DNA from: Rhodanobacter thiooxydans
Lineage (GTDB): Bacteria > Pseudomonadota > Gammaproteobacteria > Xanthomonadales > Rhodanobacteraceae
NCBI RefSeq assembly: GCF_030291135.1
Contig: NZ_CP127409.1
Location: 620,001-684,000 of the forward strand
Direction: 5' to 3'
DNA: 64,000 nucleotides
Of the stretch, positions 9,721 to 18,605 are shown one piece after another. Position numbers and translations under genes: made by a program. Each line of letters begins with the position of its first letter. Position 1 is the stretch's first letter. Under the pieces are notes generated by a model. That model saw nothing but the letters and a program-made list of their open reading frames with translations, made no database searches and was not told the origin of the DNA.

Positions 9721-10131
9721 TTACGGCTTGTTCTTCAGCAGGTCGCGGATTTCGGTGAGCAACGCCACGTCGGCCGGCGGCGCGGCGGGTGCCGCTTCCT
9801 GCTTGCGGCTGAGCTGGTTGATCGCCTTGACCACCATGAAGATCGCGAAGGCGATGATCAGGAACTGGATCAGCGTGTTGATGAAGGCGCCGTACTGGAT
9901 CGCCACTTCGGCGATCTTGTGCTTCGGGTCGCTGTCGTCGCCGGGTTTGAGCACCCACTTCATGGTGGAGAAGTCGATGCCGCCGGTGAGCCAGCCGATC
10001 GGCGGCATGATGATCTGGTCGACCAAGGAAGTGACGATCTTGCCGAACGCGCCACCGATGACCACGCCGACGGCCAGGTCGATGACGTTGCCACGCATGG
10101 CAAAGGCCTTGAACTCGCTGATCATGCTCAT
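9721..10131 (-). CDS. mscL: Large-conductance mechanosensitive channel MscL
   Basis: 136 aa, usual length. Start [16 protein letters not shown] matches the conserved MscL N-terminus, with GGGGAG about 10 nt upstream. TM1 ([18 protein letters not shown]), a periplasmic loop, TM2 ([23 protein letters not shown]) and the C-terminal helical bundle (EIRDLLKN) are all present. It forms a pentameric inner-membrane pore that opens on hypo-osmotic shock. The frame is open a little further upstream, but that extension breaks the family start. Confidence 0.97.
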   Translation of the reverse strand: MSMISEFKAFAMRGNVIDLAVGVVIGGAFGKIVTSLVDQIIMPPIGWLTGGIDFSTMKWVLKPGDDSDPKHKIAEVAIQYGAFINTLIQFLIIAFAIFMVVKAINQLSRKQEAAPAAPPADVALLTEIRDLLKNKP

Positions 10132-10241
10132 GCTGCGTCTACTCCCCTCGGGTTGGGCCGGATGGCTATGCAACTCTAACGCGACAACGTAGGCGCGCAC
10201 AGATGAAGGTCGCGTGGAAGTCCCGGATCATGAACGGGCTC

Positions 10242-10928
10242 TCAGATGATGTGTCCGTCCAGCTCCGCCACGCCCACCAGCTCGGCGTGGAAACGGTCGC
10301 CACGCTGCAGCGCGGCCACGCCGGCCGGGGTGCCGGTGAAGACCAGGTCGCCGGCTTTCAGCTCGAACAGCGTGGACAGCGCGGCCAGGATGTGCGGCAC
10401 ATCGTGCACCATCTCGCCCAGCGTGCTCTGCTGGCGCAGTTCGCCGTTCACGCTGAGCCGCAGCGCGGTTTGTCCGTCCACTGCCACCTCACCCGCCCGG
10501 CGCAGCGCGGAAACCGGGGCGGAGTGGTCGAAGCCCTTGGCCACATCCCATGGGTGGCCCTTCGCCTTGGCCTGCGCCTGCAGGTCGCGACGGGTCAGGT
10601 CCAGCCCCACGGCATAACCCCAGACCAGGGCGGCGGCTGCATCCGGGGTGAGGTCGCGGCCGCCGGCGCCCAGCGCCACCACCATCTCCACCTCGTGGTG
10701 CAGGTCGGCGGTGGCCTGCGGATAGGGCACGTCGGCGCCATCGGCGACCACCGCGTCGGCCGGCTTGCAGAAGAACATCGGCGCGGCCCGGTCCACTGTG
10801 GCGCCCATCTCGCGCGCGTGCTCGGCGTAGTTGCGGCCGATGCAGAACACCCGGCGGATCGGGAAGCGCTGGTCGGAACCGATGATCGGCAGACTGGGGA
10901 TGGCTGGCGTGGCGATGGCGTAGTTCAT
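10242..10928 (-). CDS. Fumarylacetoacetate hydrolase (FAH) family protein
   Basis: 228 aa, the size of the single-domain FAH hydrolases (fumarylpyruvate hydrolase / YcgM type). Metal-binding residues are visible: HHEVEMVVAL (two Glu, ~78-87) and YAVGLDLTRRDLQ (Asp ~110). KPADAVV and FTGTPAGVA are typical family signatures. These enzymes hydrolyse C-C bonds of acylpyruvates or decarboxylate oxaloacetate; the substrate is not decided. It is a single gene, with mscL downstream on the same strand. Confidence 0.88.
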   Translation of the reverse strand: MNYAIATPAIPSLPIIGSDQRFPIRRVFCIGRNYAEHAREMGATVDRAAPMFFCKPADAVVADGADVPYPQATADLHHEVEMVVALGAGGRDLTPDAAAALVWGYAVGLDLTRRDLQAQAKAKGHPWDVAKGFDHSAPVSALRRAGEVAVDGQTALRLSVNGELRQQSTLGEMVHDVPHILAALSTLFELKAGDLVFTGTPAGVAALQRGDRFHAELVGVAELDGHII

Positions 10929-11094
10929 GGCCGCAAGCGTAACAAAGCCTGACCGGGTGCGGTCGGAGCAGAGTGACAGACGAGGGACGCCGATGCGTGG
11001 TCGCGGTGATGCATGGAGACCATGCTGCCGGCGCTCCCCGGTGCCGTCGTGGCGGGGTACTAAGGCGTTCCCGTACTGCGCTCGGATGGGTGTT

Positions 11095-12507
11095 TCACGG
11101 CATCACCGGCGGCACGTAAGTCAGCGTCATGCCCAACAGCCACAACATGCCCAGCACCAGCGGCACGTGCACCACCAGCTGCATGAAGGTGTAACCCACC
11201 ACGTCGCGCGCCTTCAGCCCGAGCACGCCGAGCAGCGGCAGCATCCAGAACGGGTTGATCAGGTTCGGCAGCGCCTCGGCCGCGTTGTACACCTGCACCG
11301 CCCAGCCCAGGTGCACGTGCAGGTCGTTCGCCGCCTGCATCACGTACGGCGCCTCGACCAGCCACTTGCCGCCGCCGGAGGGCACGAAGAAGCCGAGGAT
11401 CGCCGAGTACGCGCCCATCACCGCGGGGAAGCTCTCGGTGCCGGCGACGTGCACGAACAGGTTCGACAAACGGTGGGCCAGCGTGGCGCCGTCAGCGCCG
11501 GGCACGTGGGTGAGCAGCGCGGCGATGCCGCCGTACAGCGGAAACTGGATCAGCACGCCGGACGTGCTCGGCACCGCGCGGCCCACTGCGTCGAGGAAGC
11601 TGCGCGGGCGCCAGTGCAGCAGGATGCCCAGGGTGAGGAACAGGAAGTTGTAGGTGTTGAGGTTGGCGATCGCGGTGACCGCCGGTTTGCTGGCGAACTC
11701 GTGACCGAGCCAGCCCAGACCCAGCAGGCCGATCGCCATCGACAGCAGCGGGCTGTATTCCAGCCATTCGCCCGGGCGCGTGCGCGGCGGCAGCGCCGGG
11801 GTCGAGGTTTCGCCCACGTCGAAATCCTTTGAAGTACGCGCGTTCGCGTCCGACGGCGCGGTGTACCAGCAGATCAGCAGCGACACCACAATCAGCACGC
11901 CGGTCAGCATGATCGACTGCCACAGGAAGATGGTCTGGCTGAAAGGCAGCACGCCGGTGATCGCCAGCAGCCCCGGCGGCATGCTGGCCGGGTTTGCCTG
12001 CAACTGCGCCGCCGACGAGGACAGGCCCATCGCCCAGATCGCGCCCAGGCCGAGATACGCCGCCGCGCCGGCCGCGCGGTAATCCATGCGCAGGTCCCCG
12101 CGCCGCGCCAGCGCACGCACCAGCAGCCCGCCAAACACCAGCGAGAAGCCCCAGCTGAGCAGCGAGGCCAGCATGCTGACCAGCGCGATGTAGACGATCG
12201 CGCCGCGGCCGGTGCGCGGCGCGCGCGCCAGCACGTCGATGAAGCGCGCCACCACCGGTGCGGTGGCCAGCACGTAGCCGCCGATCACCACGAAGGCCAT
12301 CTGCATGGTGAACGGGATCAGGCTCCAGAAGCCGTCGCCGAACGCGGCGACCGTCGCCGTCGGCGTGGCGCCGAAACTGAAAGCGGCCAAAGCGACCACC
12401 ACCACGCCCAGCGCAGCAAACACCCACGCATCCGGAAACCAGCGCTCCGCCCACGCCGCGCTGCGCAACGCCGCACGCGCCATCCATCCGTCCTGCCTCG
12501 CGTTCAT
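11095..12507 (-). CDS. atoE: Short-chain fatty acid transporter, AtoE family
   Basis: 470 aa polytopic membrane protein with about 10-12 predicted helices. Family signatures: FGDGFWSLIPFTMQMAFVV near residues 57-75, a TIGR00366-type central region (SWGFSLVFGGLLVRALARR) and FFVPSGGGKWLVEAPYVM near the C-terminus. AtoE carries acetoacetate and other short-chain fatty acids across the inner membrane. No ato catabolic genes lie next to it, so the physiological substrate is open. Confidence 0.88.
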   Translation of the reverse strand: MNARQDGWMARAALRSAAWAERWFPDAWVFAALGVVVVALAAFSFGATPTATVAAFGDGFWSLIPFTMQMAFVVIGGYVLATAPVVARFIDVLARAPRTGRGAIVYIALVSMLASLLSWGFSLVFGGLLVRALARRGDLRMDYRAAGAAAYLGLGAIWAMGLSSSAAQLQANPASMPPGLLAITGVLPFSQTIFLWQSIMLTGVLIVVSLLICWYTAPSDANARTSKDFDVGETSTPALPPRTRPGEWLEYSPLLSMAIGLLGLGWLGHEFASKPAVTAIANLNTYNFLFLTLGILLHWRPRSFLDAVGRAVPSTSGVLIQFPLYGGIAALLTHVPGADGATLAHRLSNLFVHVAGTESFPAVMGAYSAILGFFVPSGGGKWLVEAPYVMQAANDLHVHLGWAVQVYNAAEALPNLINPFWMLPLLGVLGLKARDVVGYTFMQLVVHVPLVLGMLWLLGMTLTYVPPVMP

Positions 12508-12633
12508 GCTGCTCTCCGCCGGTGAGTTGCAACATCGTCGCGCCGCGGTGGCCGCGCAGGCAAGGCGACGATGGTCGATCTCCTTGCTTCAATGAAACGA
12601 AGTCGCGTCGCCGCAGGCGACGCCTCGTTCGCC

Positions 12634-12820
12634 CTTCCCCCTGCAAGGCAGGGGGAAGTTGGAAGGGGGTAACGCTTTTAATCCTGGTTTCGGCTGAAGA
12701 GCAACCCCACCCCAACCCTCCCCTGCAAGCAGGGGAGGGAGCAAGGCTGTGCGCCCCTCCGTTACCGTGGAGGGACTGAGACCGCACGGTCGATCCCTCC
12801 CCCTGCCAGGCAGGGGGAGG
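12634..12820. repeat. Cluster of three palindromic repeats (atoE / EamA intergenic)
   Basis: Three hairpins: CTTCCCCCTGC/GCAGGGGGAAG (12634-12658), CCCTCCCCTGC/GCAGGGGAGGG (12716-12739) and CCTCCCCCTGC/GCAGGGGGAGG (12796-12820). Flanks are conserved among copies: an ACCCCACCCC-type block before the four-C form, and a GGGGGTAACGCTTTT-type block after the five-C form. The cluster fills most of the 337-bp gap and ends 25 bp from the EamA stop. Confidence 0.85.
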
Positions 12821-12844
12821 TCAGGTGGGGGTAACGCTCTTGAT

Positions 12845-13756
12845 CTACCGCCTCTGCTTCGCCAGCGTGATCACCGCCACGCCGGCCAGGATGATCGCCA
12901 TGCCGGCGAGGTCGAACGGCCCGACATGCTCGCCGGCCAGCAGCACGCCGAACAGCACTGCCACCGGCGGGTTCACATAGGCGTAGCTGGTGGCCAGCGC
13001 CGGGCGCGCGTGCTTGAGCACGTACAGGTACGCGCTGAACGCGATGATCGAGCCGAACACCGCCAGGTAGACGATCGCCAGGCTGGAACGCAGGCTGGGG
13101 TGCATCGGCAGCCGTTCGCCGCTGAGCAGGGCGAAGCCGAGCAGGGCGATGCTGCCGCAGATCATCTGCGCGGCGGTGTTCATGGGGCCGGGCGGCATCG
13201 CCTGGCGCCGGCTCCACACCGAGCCGAACGCCCAGGCGGCCGCGGCCACCAGCAGGGCAGCCGCGCCGATCGACGAGCCGGCCAGGCTGCTGCCCAGGTT
13301 CAGCACGATCACGCCGGCGAAGCCGATGGCCAGGCCGATCGACTCGCGCCGGTGTGGCCACTCGCCATACATGCCGGAAAACAGCGCCGCGAACAGCGGC
13401 ATGCTGGCCACCGCCACCGCGGCGATGCCCGAATTCACCCGTTCTTCCGCAAAGCACACCAGGCCGTTGCCCATGCCGAGCAGCAGCAGGCCGGTGATCG
13501 CCGCGTTGCGCCATTGCAGCGGTGTCGGCGGCGCCATCCCGCGCCAGCGCAGGAAGCCGTACAGCGCCATGCCGGCGCCGAGGAAACGCACGCCGGCAAG
13601 CAGGAACGGTGGCCAGCTTTCCAGCGCGAAACGAATGCCCAGGTAGGTCGAACCCCAGATCACGTACAGCGCGAGCAGCGCCAGCGGTATCAGGAAGCGG
13701 GGATCAGTCAGGCTGCGCGGCGCTTCGGCCGCGAGGGTGGCAGGGGTGTCGGACAT
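12845..13756 (-). CDS. EamA-family (DMT) permease, YedA-like
   Basis: 303 aa with two EamA repeats of five helices each. First repeat: IPLALLALYVIWGSTYLGIRF at ~24-44 and GLLLLGMGNGLVCFAEE. Second repeat: AWAFGSVWSRR, then LAVFGSIIAFSAYLYVLKHARPALATSYAYVNPPVAVLFG. WGSTYLG and YVNPPVA are typical of the RhaT/YedA branch. An exporter of amino acids or metabolites is likely; the substrate is unknown. Its stop lies at the edge of the repeat cluster. Confidence 0.88.
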   Translation of the reverse strand: MSDTPATLAAEAPRSLTDPRFLIPLALLALYVIWGSTYLGIRFALESWPPFLLAGVRFLGAGMALYGFLRWRGMAPPTPLQWRNAAITGLLLLGMGNGLVCFAEERVNSGIAAVAVASMPLFAALFSGMYGEWPHRRESIGLAIGFAGVIVLNLGSSLAGSSIGAAALLVAAAAWAFGSVWSRRQAMPPGPMNTAAQMICGSIALLGFALLSGERLPMHPSLRSSLAIVYLAVFGSIIAFSAYLYVLKHARPALATSYAYVNPPVAVLFGVLLAGEHVGPFDLAGMAIILAGVAVITLAKQRR

Positions 13757-13810
13757 GGGGGCGGATCGTGGGGGGACGGCGCATTATCCGTCGGTTCCCC
13801 TGTGCCTTGC

Positions 13811-14080
13811 TCAATGCGCGACGGGCCGCCCCTGGCGGATCACCACGAACTCGCCTTCCAGCACGGCCGGCTGCGCGCCGGACGCCCTCGGCTTCACCGG
13901 TACGCGCCCCTGCTTCCACTGGCGCACCACCAGCAGCACGACGCCACCGACCAGCAGCACGCCGGCCACCACCAGCCCGAACACCAGCAACACGCCCAGC
14001 ACCGCTACGCCCAGCAGCAGCGACAGGGCACGGGCCAACGGGTGGCGGGGGCGACGCAGGGAAGGCAGGGTGAAGTACAT
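13811..14080 (-). CDS. Small membrane protein of unknown function
   Basis: 89 aa. A basic N-terminus is followed by one or two closely spaced hydrophobic stretches (residues ~17-50, rich in Leu/Val/Gly), then a basic stretch (RQWKQGR) and a short polar tail. I do not recognise the family. Coding character is fair (GC-rich third positions) and no better frame overlaps. It lies between the EamA gene and the divergent Rieske gene. Confidence 0.6.
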   Translation of the reverse strand: MYFTLPSLRRPRHPLARALSLLLGVAVLGVLLVFGLVVAGVLLVGGVVLLVVRQWKQGRVPVKPRASGAQPAVLEGEFVVIRQGRPVAH

Positions 14081-14099
14081 GTGTTAAAAATCCGTGTGG

Positions 14100-14105
14100 T
14101 AAAAT
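14100..14105 (+). promoter_or_regulatory. Possible -10 element for the Rieske gene
   Basis: TAAAAT (5 of 6 to consensus) sits in a locally AT-rich patch, about 50 bp before the start codon. No convincing -35 is visible, so this is weak. Confidence 0.3.
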
Positions 14106-14157
14106 CAACGACTTACGCCACAACCATGGGGCCATCCGCCCCGCGAGACAAGTGCCG

Positions 14158-14526
14158 ATGGATACATTTACCCCTGTCGAATCGCTGGACCGGCAGACGC
14201 TGTGCCGGCTGGACGACATCCCCGATGGCGGAGCCACCGCGGTCGATGCTCGCCTGCCCGAGGGTGAGGAAAGCCTGATCCTGCTGCGCCAGGGCATGCA
14301 GGTGCGTGGCTACCTCAACGTCTGCCCGCATGCCGGCCGCCGCCTCGACTACGCCCCCGGCAAGTTCCTGCTGAAGAATGACACCCTGACCTGCTGCGTG
14401 CATGGCGCCGCCTTCAACCGGGCCGACGGCCTGTGCATCGGCGGCCCTTGCCGCGGCGAACACCTGCGCGCGGTGGCGGTACAGGTCGAAGCGGGCGAGG
14501 TGAGGCTGGCGCAGGACGGCACCTGA
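14158..14526 (+). CDS. Rieske [2Fe-2S] ferredoxin-like protein
   Basis: 122 aa from ATG 14158; a GTG 6 nt upstream is possible but sits too close to the GAGA Shine-Dalgarno. Both cluster motifs are present: CPHAGRRLDY (Cys-x-His) and CCVHGAAFNRADGLCIGGPC (Cys-x2-His form). One 2Fe-2S centre bound by two Cys and two His is expected. Such small Rieske proteins act as soluble electron carriers or are NirD-like; no partner enzyme gene is adjacent. Confidence 0.88.
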   Translation: MDTFTPVESLDRQTLCRLDDIPDGGATAVDARLPEGEESLILLRQGMQVRGYLNVCPHAGRRLDYAPGKFLLKNDTLTCCVHGAAFNRADGLCIGGPCRGEHLRAVAVQVEAGEVRLAQDGT

Positions 14527-14562
14527 TCGGGCGCCATATCCGACTGGTGGCCGGAACCCGGG

Positions 14563-15831
14563 CTACAGCCGGCCGTCGACCATGGCGACCGGAAGCAGGC
14601 TCTTGATGTCGAACACCGCGCAGTGCTCGCGACCGAAGCGGCGGATGCCCTCGCTACCCAGGTCGAGAAAGGCCTGGTGCGCCACGGCCAGCACGATGGC
14701 GTCGTAACTGCCGGCAGCCGGGGCATCGATCGGGCGGATGCCGAGTTTTTCCTCGGCCTCGTCGGGGGCGGCCCAAGGGTCGTACACGTCCACCCGGGCA
14801 TGTGCGGTTTCGAGTTCACGCACGATTTCCACCACGCGCGTGTTGCGCAGGTCAGGGCAGTTCTCCTTGAAGGTCAACCCCAGGACCAGGATGCGCGAAT
14901 CGACCACGTGGATGCGCTTGTTCGCCATCAGGCGCATCACCCGATGTGCCACGTGCAGGCCCATGCGGCTGTTGATGCGGCGCGCGGTGAGGATCAGCTC
15001 GGCGTTGTAGCCGAGGATGGTGGCCTTGTGCGTGAGGTAGTACGGGTCCACCCCGATGCAGTGGCCGCCGACCAGGCCGGGCCTGAACGGCAGGAAATTC
15101 CACTTGGTGCCGGCGGCGTCCAGTACGTCCTGGGTGTCGACGCCCATGGTGTTGAAGATCATCGCCAGTTCGTTGACCAGCGCGATGTTGACGTCGCGCT
15201 GGGTGTTCTCGATCACCTTGGCCGCTTCGGCCACCTTGATGCTGGACGCCTTGTGCGTGCCGGCGGTGATGATGCGACGGTACAGCGCATCGACGAAATC
15301 AGCCGTCTCCGGGGTGGAGCCGGAAGTGATCTTGGTGATCGTGGGCAGCCGGTGCAGTTTGTCGCCGGGGTTGATCCGCTCCGGGCTGTAGCCGCAGGTG
15401 AAGTCGTGGTTGAAGCGCAACCCGGAAACCCGCTCCAGCACCGGCACGCAGATTTCCTCGGTGGTGCCGGGGTAGACGGTGGATTCGTAGATCACCACGT
15501 CGCCGCGCTTGAGCACGCTGCCAATGCTGGCGCTGGCGCTTTCCAGCGGCCGCATGTCCGGCCGGTTCGCCTCGTCCACCGGAGTGGGCACGGTGACGAT
15601 GAACACGTTGCAGCCGGCGAGGTCGGCAGCGTCGGTGGTGAAGCGCAGCCGGCTTGCGGCGGCGAGTTCTTCGGCGGAAGTCTCCAGCGTGTGGTCGCGG
15701 CCCTGGCGAAGTTCGTCGACGCGGCTGGCGCTGGTGTCGAAGCCGATGGTGTCCAGCTGCCGGCCGAACTCCACCGCAAGCGGCAGCCCGACGTAGCCAA
15801 GTCCGACGATGGCAATCCTGGGTTCGTTCAA
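14563..15831 (-). CDS. UDP-N-acetylhexosamine 6-dehydrogenase (TviB/WbpO type)
   Basis: 422 aa, full length. N-terminal Rossmann motif IAIVGLGYVGLPLAVEFG (GxGxxG), the central dimerisation helix, and the catalytic loop LVGGHCIGVDPYYLTHKA with the nucleophilic Cys. C-terminal UDP-binding domain with LGLTFKENCPDLRNTR. Closest in style to TviB/WbpO, which oxidise UDP-GlcNAc or UDP-GalNAc to the uronic acid for O-antigen or capsule. No other polysaccharide genes adjoin, which is unusual for this family. Confidence 0.9.
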   Translation of the reverse strand: MNEPRIAIVGLGYVGLPLAVEFGRQLDTIGFDTSASRVDELRQGRDHTLETSAEELAAASRLRFTTDAADLAGCNVFIVTVPTPVDEANRPDMRPLESASASIGSVLKRGDVVIYESTVYPGTTEEICVPVLERVSGLRFNHDFTCGYSPERINPGDKLHRLPTITKITSGSTPETADFVDALYRRIITAGTHKASSIKVAEAAKVIENTQRDVNIALVNELAMIFNTMGVDTQDVLDAAGTKWNFLPFRPGLVGGHCIGVDPYYLTHKATILGYNAELILTARRINSRMGLHVAHRVMRLMANKRIHVVDSRILVLGLTFKENCPDLRNTRVVEIVRELETAHARVDVYDPWAAPDEAEEKLGIRPIDAPAAGSYDAIVLAVAHQAFLDLGSEGIRRFGREHCAVFDIKSLLPVAMVDGRL

Positions 15832-15931
15832 GTGCGTATCCCCTGTTGCTGTTGGCGGTGCGTCATGCGGCGCGAGGTCCGGCGGCGAAAATACCAGCGA
15901 TGCGTGCCGCTGTCGCTTGCCCGGGGTACAT

Positions 15932-17773
15932 TCAGCGGAACAGCAGGTTGATCGCGATCAAGGTGGCGACGAGCACCAGCAGGGTCAGCGGCGCGCCCAC
16001 ACGCAGGAAATCCTTGCCCTTGTAGCCGCCGGGGCCGGTGACCATCATCAGCGCGGGGTGGCCGGAGCTGAGCAGGAAGGTGTTGGAGGAGGACACCGCC
16101 ACGATCAGCGCGTACGCCGACGGGTTGCCGCCGGTGGCCACCGCCACGCTGATTGCGATCGGCACCATCATCACGGTGGCGCCGACGTTGGACATCACCT
16201 GCGAGAACAGCAACGTGAGCACGGCCAGGCACAGCTGCAGCAGCCACGGCGACGCGCTCCCCAGGTGATCCAGCACCACCTGGGCGATCCACGCGGCGGT
16301 GCCGGTGGCGTCCATCGACCAGCCCAGCGGGATCAGGCACGCCGTCACGAAGATCGTTTTCCAGTTGATCGCCTTGTACGCCTCGTCCATGTTCAGCACG
16401 CCGGACAGCAGCATGCCGATTGCGCCGGTCATCATCGCCACCGACAGGTCGAGGTTGGTGAACAGCGCCAGGCACTTCGCCAGCACGAAGAAGCCCACCG
16501 CCTGCCAGATCTTGCCCGGCCGCTGCTGCTCCTTCGGAATGTCGGTGACGACGACCAGGTCGCGGTCTTCCGCGGCCAGCGACAGGTCGCGCCAGTTGCT
16601 GTGCAACACCACGGTGTCACCGGCGCGCAGGCTGACCGAGCGCACGTCGTCGCGGAACACCTGGTCACCACGGTTCACCGCCAGCACCGAGATGCCGAAG
16701 CGCTTGCGCAGGCGCAGCTCGCCCACGGTGTGCCGGATGAAGCGCGACACCGGTGGAATTACCACCTCGGAGATGCCGGCGCGGGTAGGGTTGAACAGCT
16801 CGCCGAGCTGGCGCATGCGGGTGGACAGCCGGCACAGCTGGTTGTTGGCGAACTGGTTCAGCTGCTCGCGCGGGCCGAGCACGCCGAGCACCGAGCCGAC
16901 CCAGATCACATGGTCGGCCGGCGGCGCCATGCGCGCGTCGTTGCCGCTCTTGATCGCCAGGATCAGCGGCGCCTCGTGCAACTGTTCGACCTCGCCGATG
17001 CTCATGCCGACCAGCGGGCTTTCCGCGGTGACGGTGAGCTCGGCGGTCTCGCCGACGATGCCGTAGGTCTCGGCGAAGTAGCTCTCGGTGCGCCCGGGCG
17101 TCACCTTCAGCCGCTCGTCCTCGTGCCCGGGCAGCAGCTTGCGGCCGAAGAAGTAGAAATAGCCCACGCCCAGCAGCGCCAGGGTCAGGCCGACCGGGGT
17201 GACGCTGAACAGGCCGAACTTCGGGATGGTGTGCGCGCCCGGCGGCAGGTTCACGTTGGCGCTGGCGATCAGGTCGTTCAGCACGATCAGCGGCGAGTTC
17301 GCGATCAGCGTGGTGTTGGTGGCGGTGAGGATGCAGAACGCCATCGGCAGCAGCAGCCGCGACAGCGGCACGCCGGTGCGTGCCGCCAGCCGGCTCGACA
17401 CCGGGATCATCAGCGCGGCCAGCGCCTGGCTGGGGATCACCGCGCTGAACAGGCTGGCGACCAGGTTGATCACCACGCCCAGGCGCGATTCCACGCCGCG
17501 CGCCATGCGCATCACGAAGTTCGCGGTGAGGTTGAGCACGCCGGCGCGGTCCAGCCCCTCGCCCATGATCATGATCGCGATGATCGCGATCACCGCGTTG
17601 CCGGCGAAACCGTTGAACACGCGATCGGACGGAATCAGCCCGGTCAACCCGATCACCACCACTACCAGCAACGCCACCATGTCGGCGCGGATCCACTCCA
17701 GCACCAGCATCAGCATGGTGAAGCCCACCAGCCCGAGCACCAGGATCATTTCGGGGGTGAGCGAGAGTGCCAC
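15932..17773 (-). CDS. SLC13/DASS-family permease with two TrkA-C domains
   Basis: 613 aa. Hydrophobic N-terminal block (residues 1-210) with TATNTTLIANSPLIVL, then a soluble centre with two RCK_C/TrkA-C modules (~220-300 and ~310-395, e.g. VRSVSLRAGDTVVLHSN). A second hydrophobic block follows, with FSQVMSNVGATVMMVPIAI and SSSNTFLLSSGHPALMMVTG. This matches the YbhI/SLC13 layout for divalent anion transport (dicarboxylates or sulfate). Single gene; substrate unknown. Confidence 0.88.
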   Translation of the reverse strand: MALSLTPEMILVLGLVGFTMLMLVLEWIRADMVALLVVVVIGLTGLIPSDRVFNGFAGNAVIAIIAIMIMGEGLDRAGVLNLTANFVMRMARGVESRLGVVINLVASLFSAVIPSQALAALMIPVSSRLAARTGVPLSRLLLPMAFCILTATNTTLIANSPLIVLNDLIASANVNLPPGAHTIPKFGLFSVTPVGLTLALLGVGYFYFFGRKLLPGHEDERLKVTPGRTESYFAETYGIVGETAELTVTAESPLVGMSIGEVEQLHEAPLILAIKSGNDARMAPPADHVIWVGSVLGVLGPREQLNQFANNQLCRLSTRMRQLGELFNPTRAGISEVVIPPVSRFIRHTVGELRLRKRFGISVLAVNRGDQVFRDDVRSVSLRAGDTVVLHSNWRDLSLAAEDRDLVVVTDIPKEQQRPGKIWQAVGFFVLAKCLALFTNLDLSVAMMTGAIGMLLSGVLNMDEAYKAINWKTIFVTACLIPLGWSMDATGTAAWIAQVVLDHLGSASPWLLQLCLAVLTLLFSQVMSNVGATVMMVPIAISVAVATGGNPSAYALIVAVSSSNTFLLSSGHPALMMVTGPGGYKGKDFLRVGAPLTLLVLVATLIAINLLFR

Positions 17774-17907
17774 TAGCTGACGTCCCGGCGGGGCAGCGGA
17801 TTACGGTGGATGTGGCGGGGCAGTGGAAGCTTCACGCTGCTGTCGATTCGTCCCTGGGCGGATGAGCGTGAGTATAAGCGGGGCGATGCGGCTGCTGGTG
17901 AACCGTG

Positions 17908-18052
17908 AGCGAAGAGCGACCCCACCCCAGCCCTCCCCTGCGACCGAAGGAAGTCCCCTTGCGGGGCGAGCAGGGGAGGGAGTACAGCGCTTTGCTCCTC
18001 CCCCTGCTTGCAGGGGGAGGTCGGGAGGGGGTTACGCTTTTCGCCCCAGCTC
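17908..18052. repeat. Composite palindromic repeat (two inverted hairpins) upstream of DUF559
   Basis: Left hairpin arms CCCTCCCCTGC 17931-17941 and GCAGGGGAGGG 17970-17980, with a 28-nt loop that itself contains CCCCTTGCGGGG. Right hairpin CCTCCCCCTGC/GCAGGGGGAGG 17997-18020. Outer edges are inverted: GCGAAGAGCGACCCC on the left and GGGGGTTACGCTTTTCG on the right. This is the architecture of a BIME, with two different REP-like units facing each other. It ends about 15 bp before the DUF559 start. Confidence 0.85.
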
Positions 18053-18067
18053 AGCGAAGGACTCGCC

Positions 18068-18415
18068 GTGCAGCTCAAATGGATCCGCGCCCGCCAACTC
18101 CGCAACAAAAGCACCGATGCCAAGCGCCGCCTGTGGTACTTCCTGTGCCGTGAGCAACTGGCCGGCCACAAATTCCGCCGGCAGTATCCGCTGGCTGGCT
18201 ACATCGTGGATTTCGTCTGCATGCCGGCGCGCCTGGTGATCGAACTGGATGGCGGGCAGCATCTTGATGCGTTGGCGTACGACGGGCGGCGCACTGCGAT
18301 GCTCGAACGCGAAGGCTACCGCGTGCTGCGCTTCTGGAACGACGATGTGCTGCTGCGCACCCAGGATGTACTGGCGGAGGTTTTTCGGGTGCTGGAGGAA
18401 AGGTCAAAAGCCTGA
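18068..18415 (+). CDS. DUF559 (Vsr-like endonuclease fold) protein
   Basis: 115 aa from GTG 18068 (VQLKWIRARQLRNKST). The DUF559 core is clear: ARQLRNKSTDAKRRLWYFL, FRRQYPLAGYIVDFVC, then LVIELDGGQHLD (acidic ELDG motif of the PD-(D/E)xK/Vsr fold) and YRVLRFWNDDVL. The family is widespread but of unknown function. Composite palindromic repeats lie directly on both sides, and its TGA stop is part of the right-hand repeat. That arrangement recalls RAYT genes with REP elements. Confidence 0.85.
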   Translation: MQLKWIRARQLRNKSTDAKRRLWYFLCREQLAGHKFRRQYPLAGYIVDFVCMPARLVIELDGGQHLDALAYDGRRTAMLEREGYRVLRFWNDDVLLRTQDVLAEVFRVLEERSKA

Positions 18416-18605
18416 CCCCTCCACGACCCTCCCCTACTTCGCAGGGGAGGGAGCACAGCGGTCGGGCCGGGCAGCTTTTCTCAGGGAGGGGCACCGCTCT
18501 ACTTCTCCCCTGCGGAGCAGGGAGAGGAGTGCAGCAGGCGAGCTGGGTAGCTTTTCTCCCTCCCCTGCGAAGTAGGGGAGGGTTGGGGTGGGGTCAAGCT
18601 TTTCG
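18406..18605. repeat. Composite palindromic repeat between DUF559 and trmB
   Basis: Outer edges are an inverted pair: AAAAGCCTGACCCC at 18406 and GGGGTCAAGCTTTT ending 18604. Inside are CCCTCCCC..GGGGAGGG hairpins at both ends and a diverged third unit in the middle. The TGA in the left edge is the stop codon of the DUF559 gene. The TGA in the right edge, read on the minus strand, is the stop of trmB. The whole intergenic space is repeat. Confidence 0.85.

Noticed and set aside
15809..17776. 655-codon plus-strand frame
   Set aside because: Antisense to the SLC13 permease, with His/Gln/Arg-biased shadow composition.
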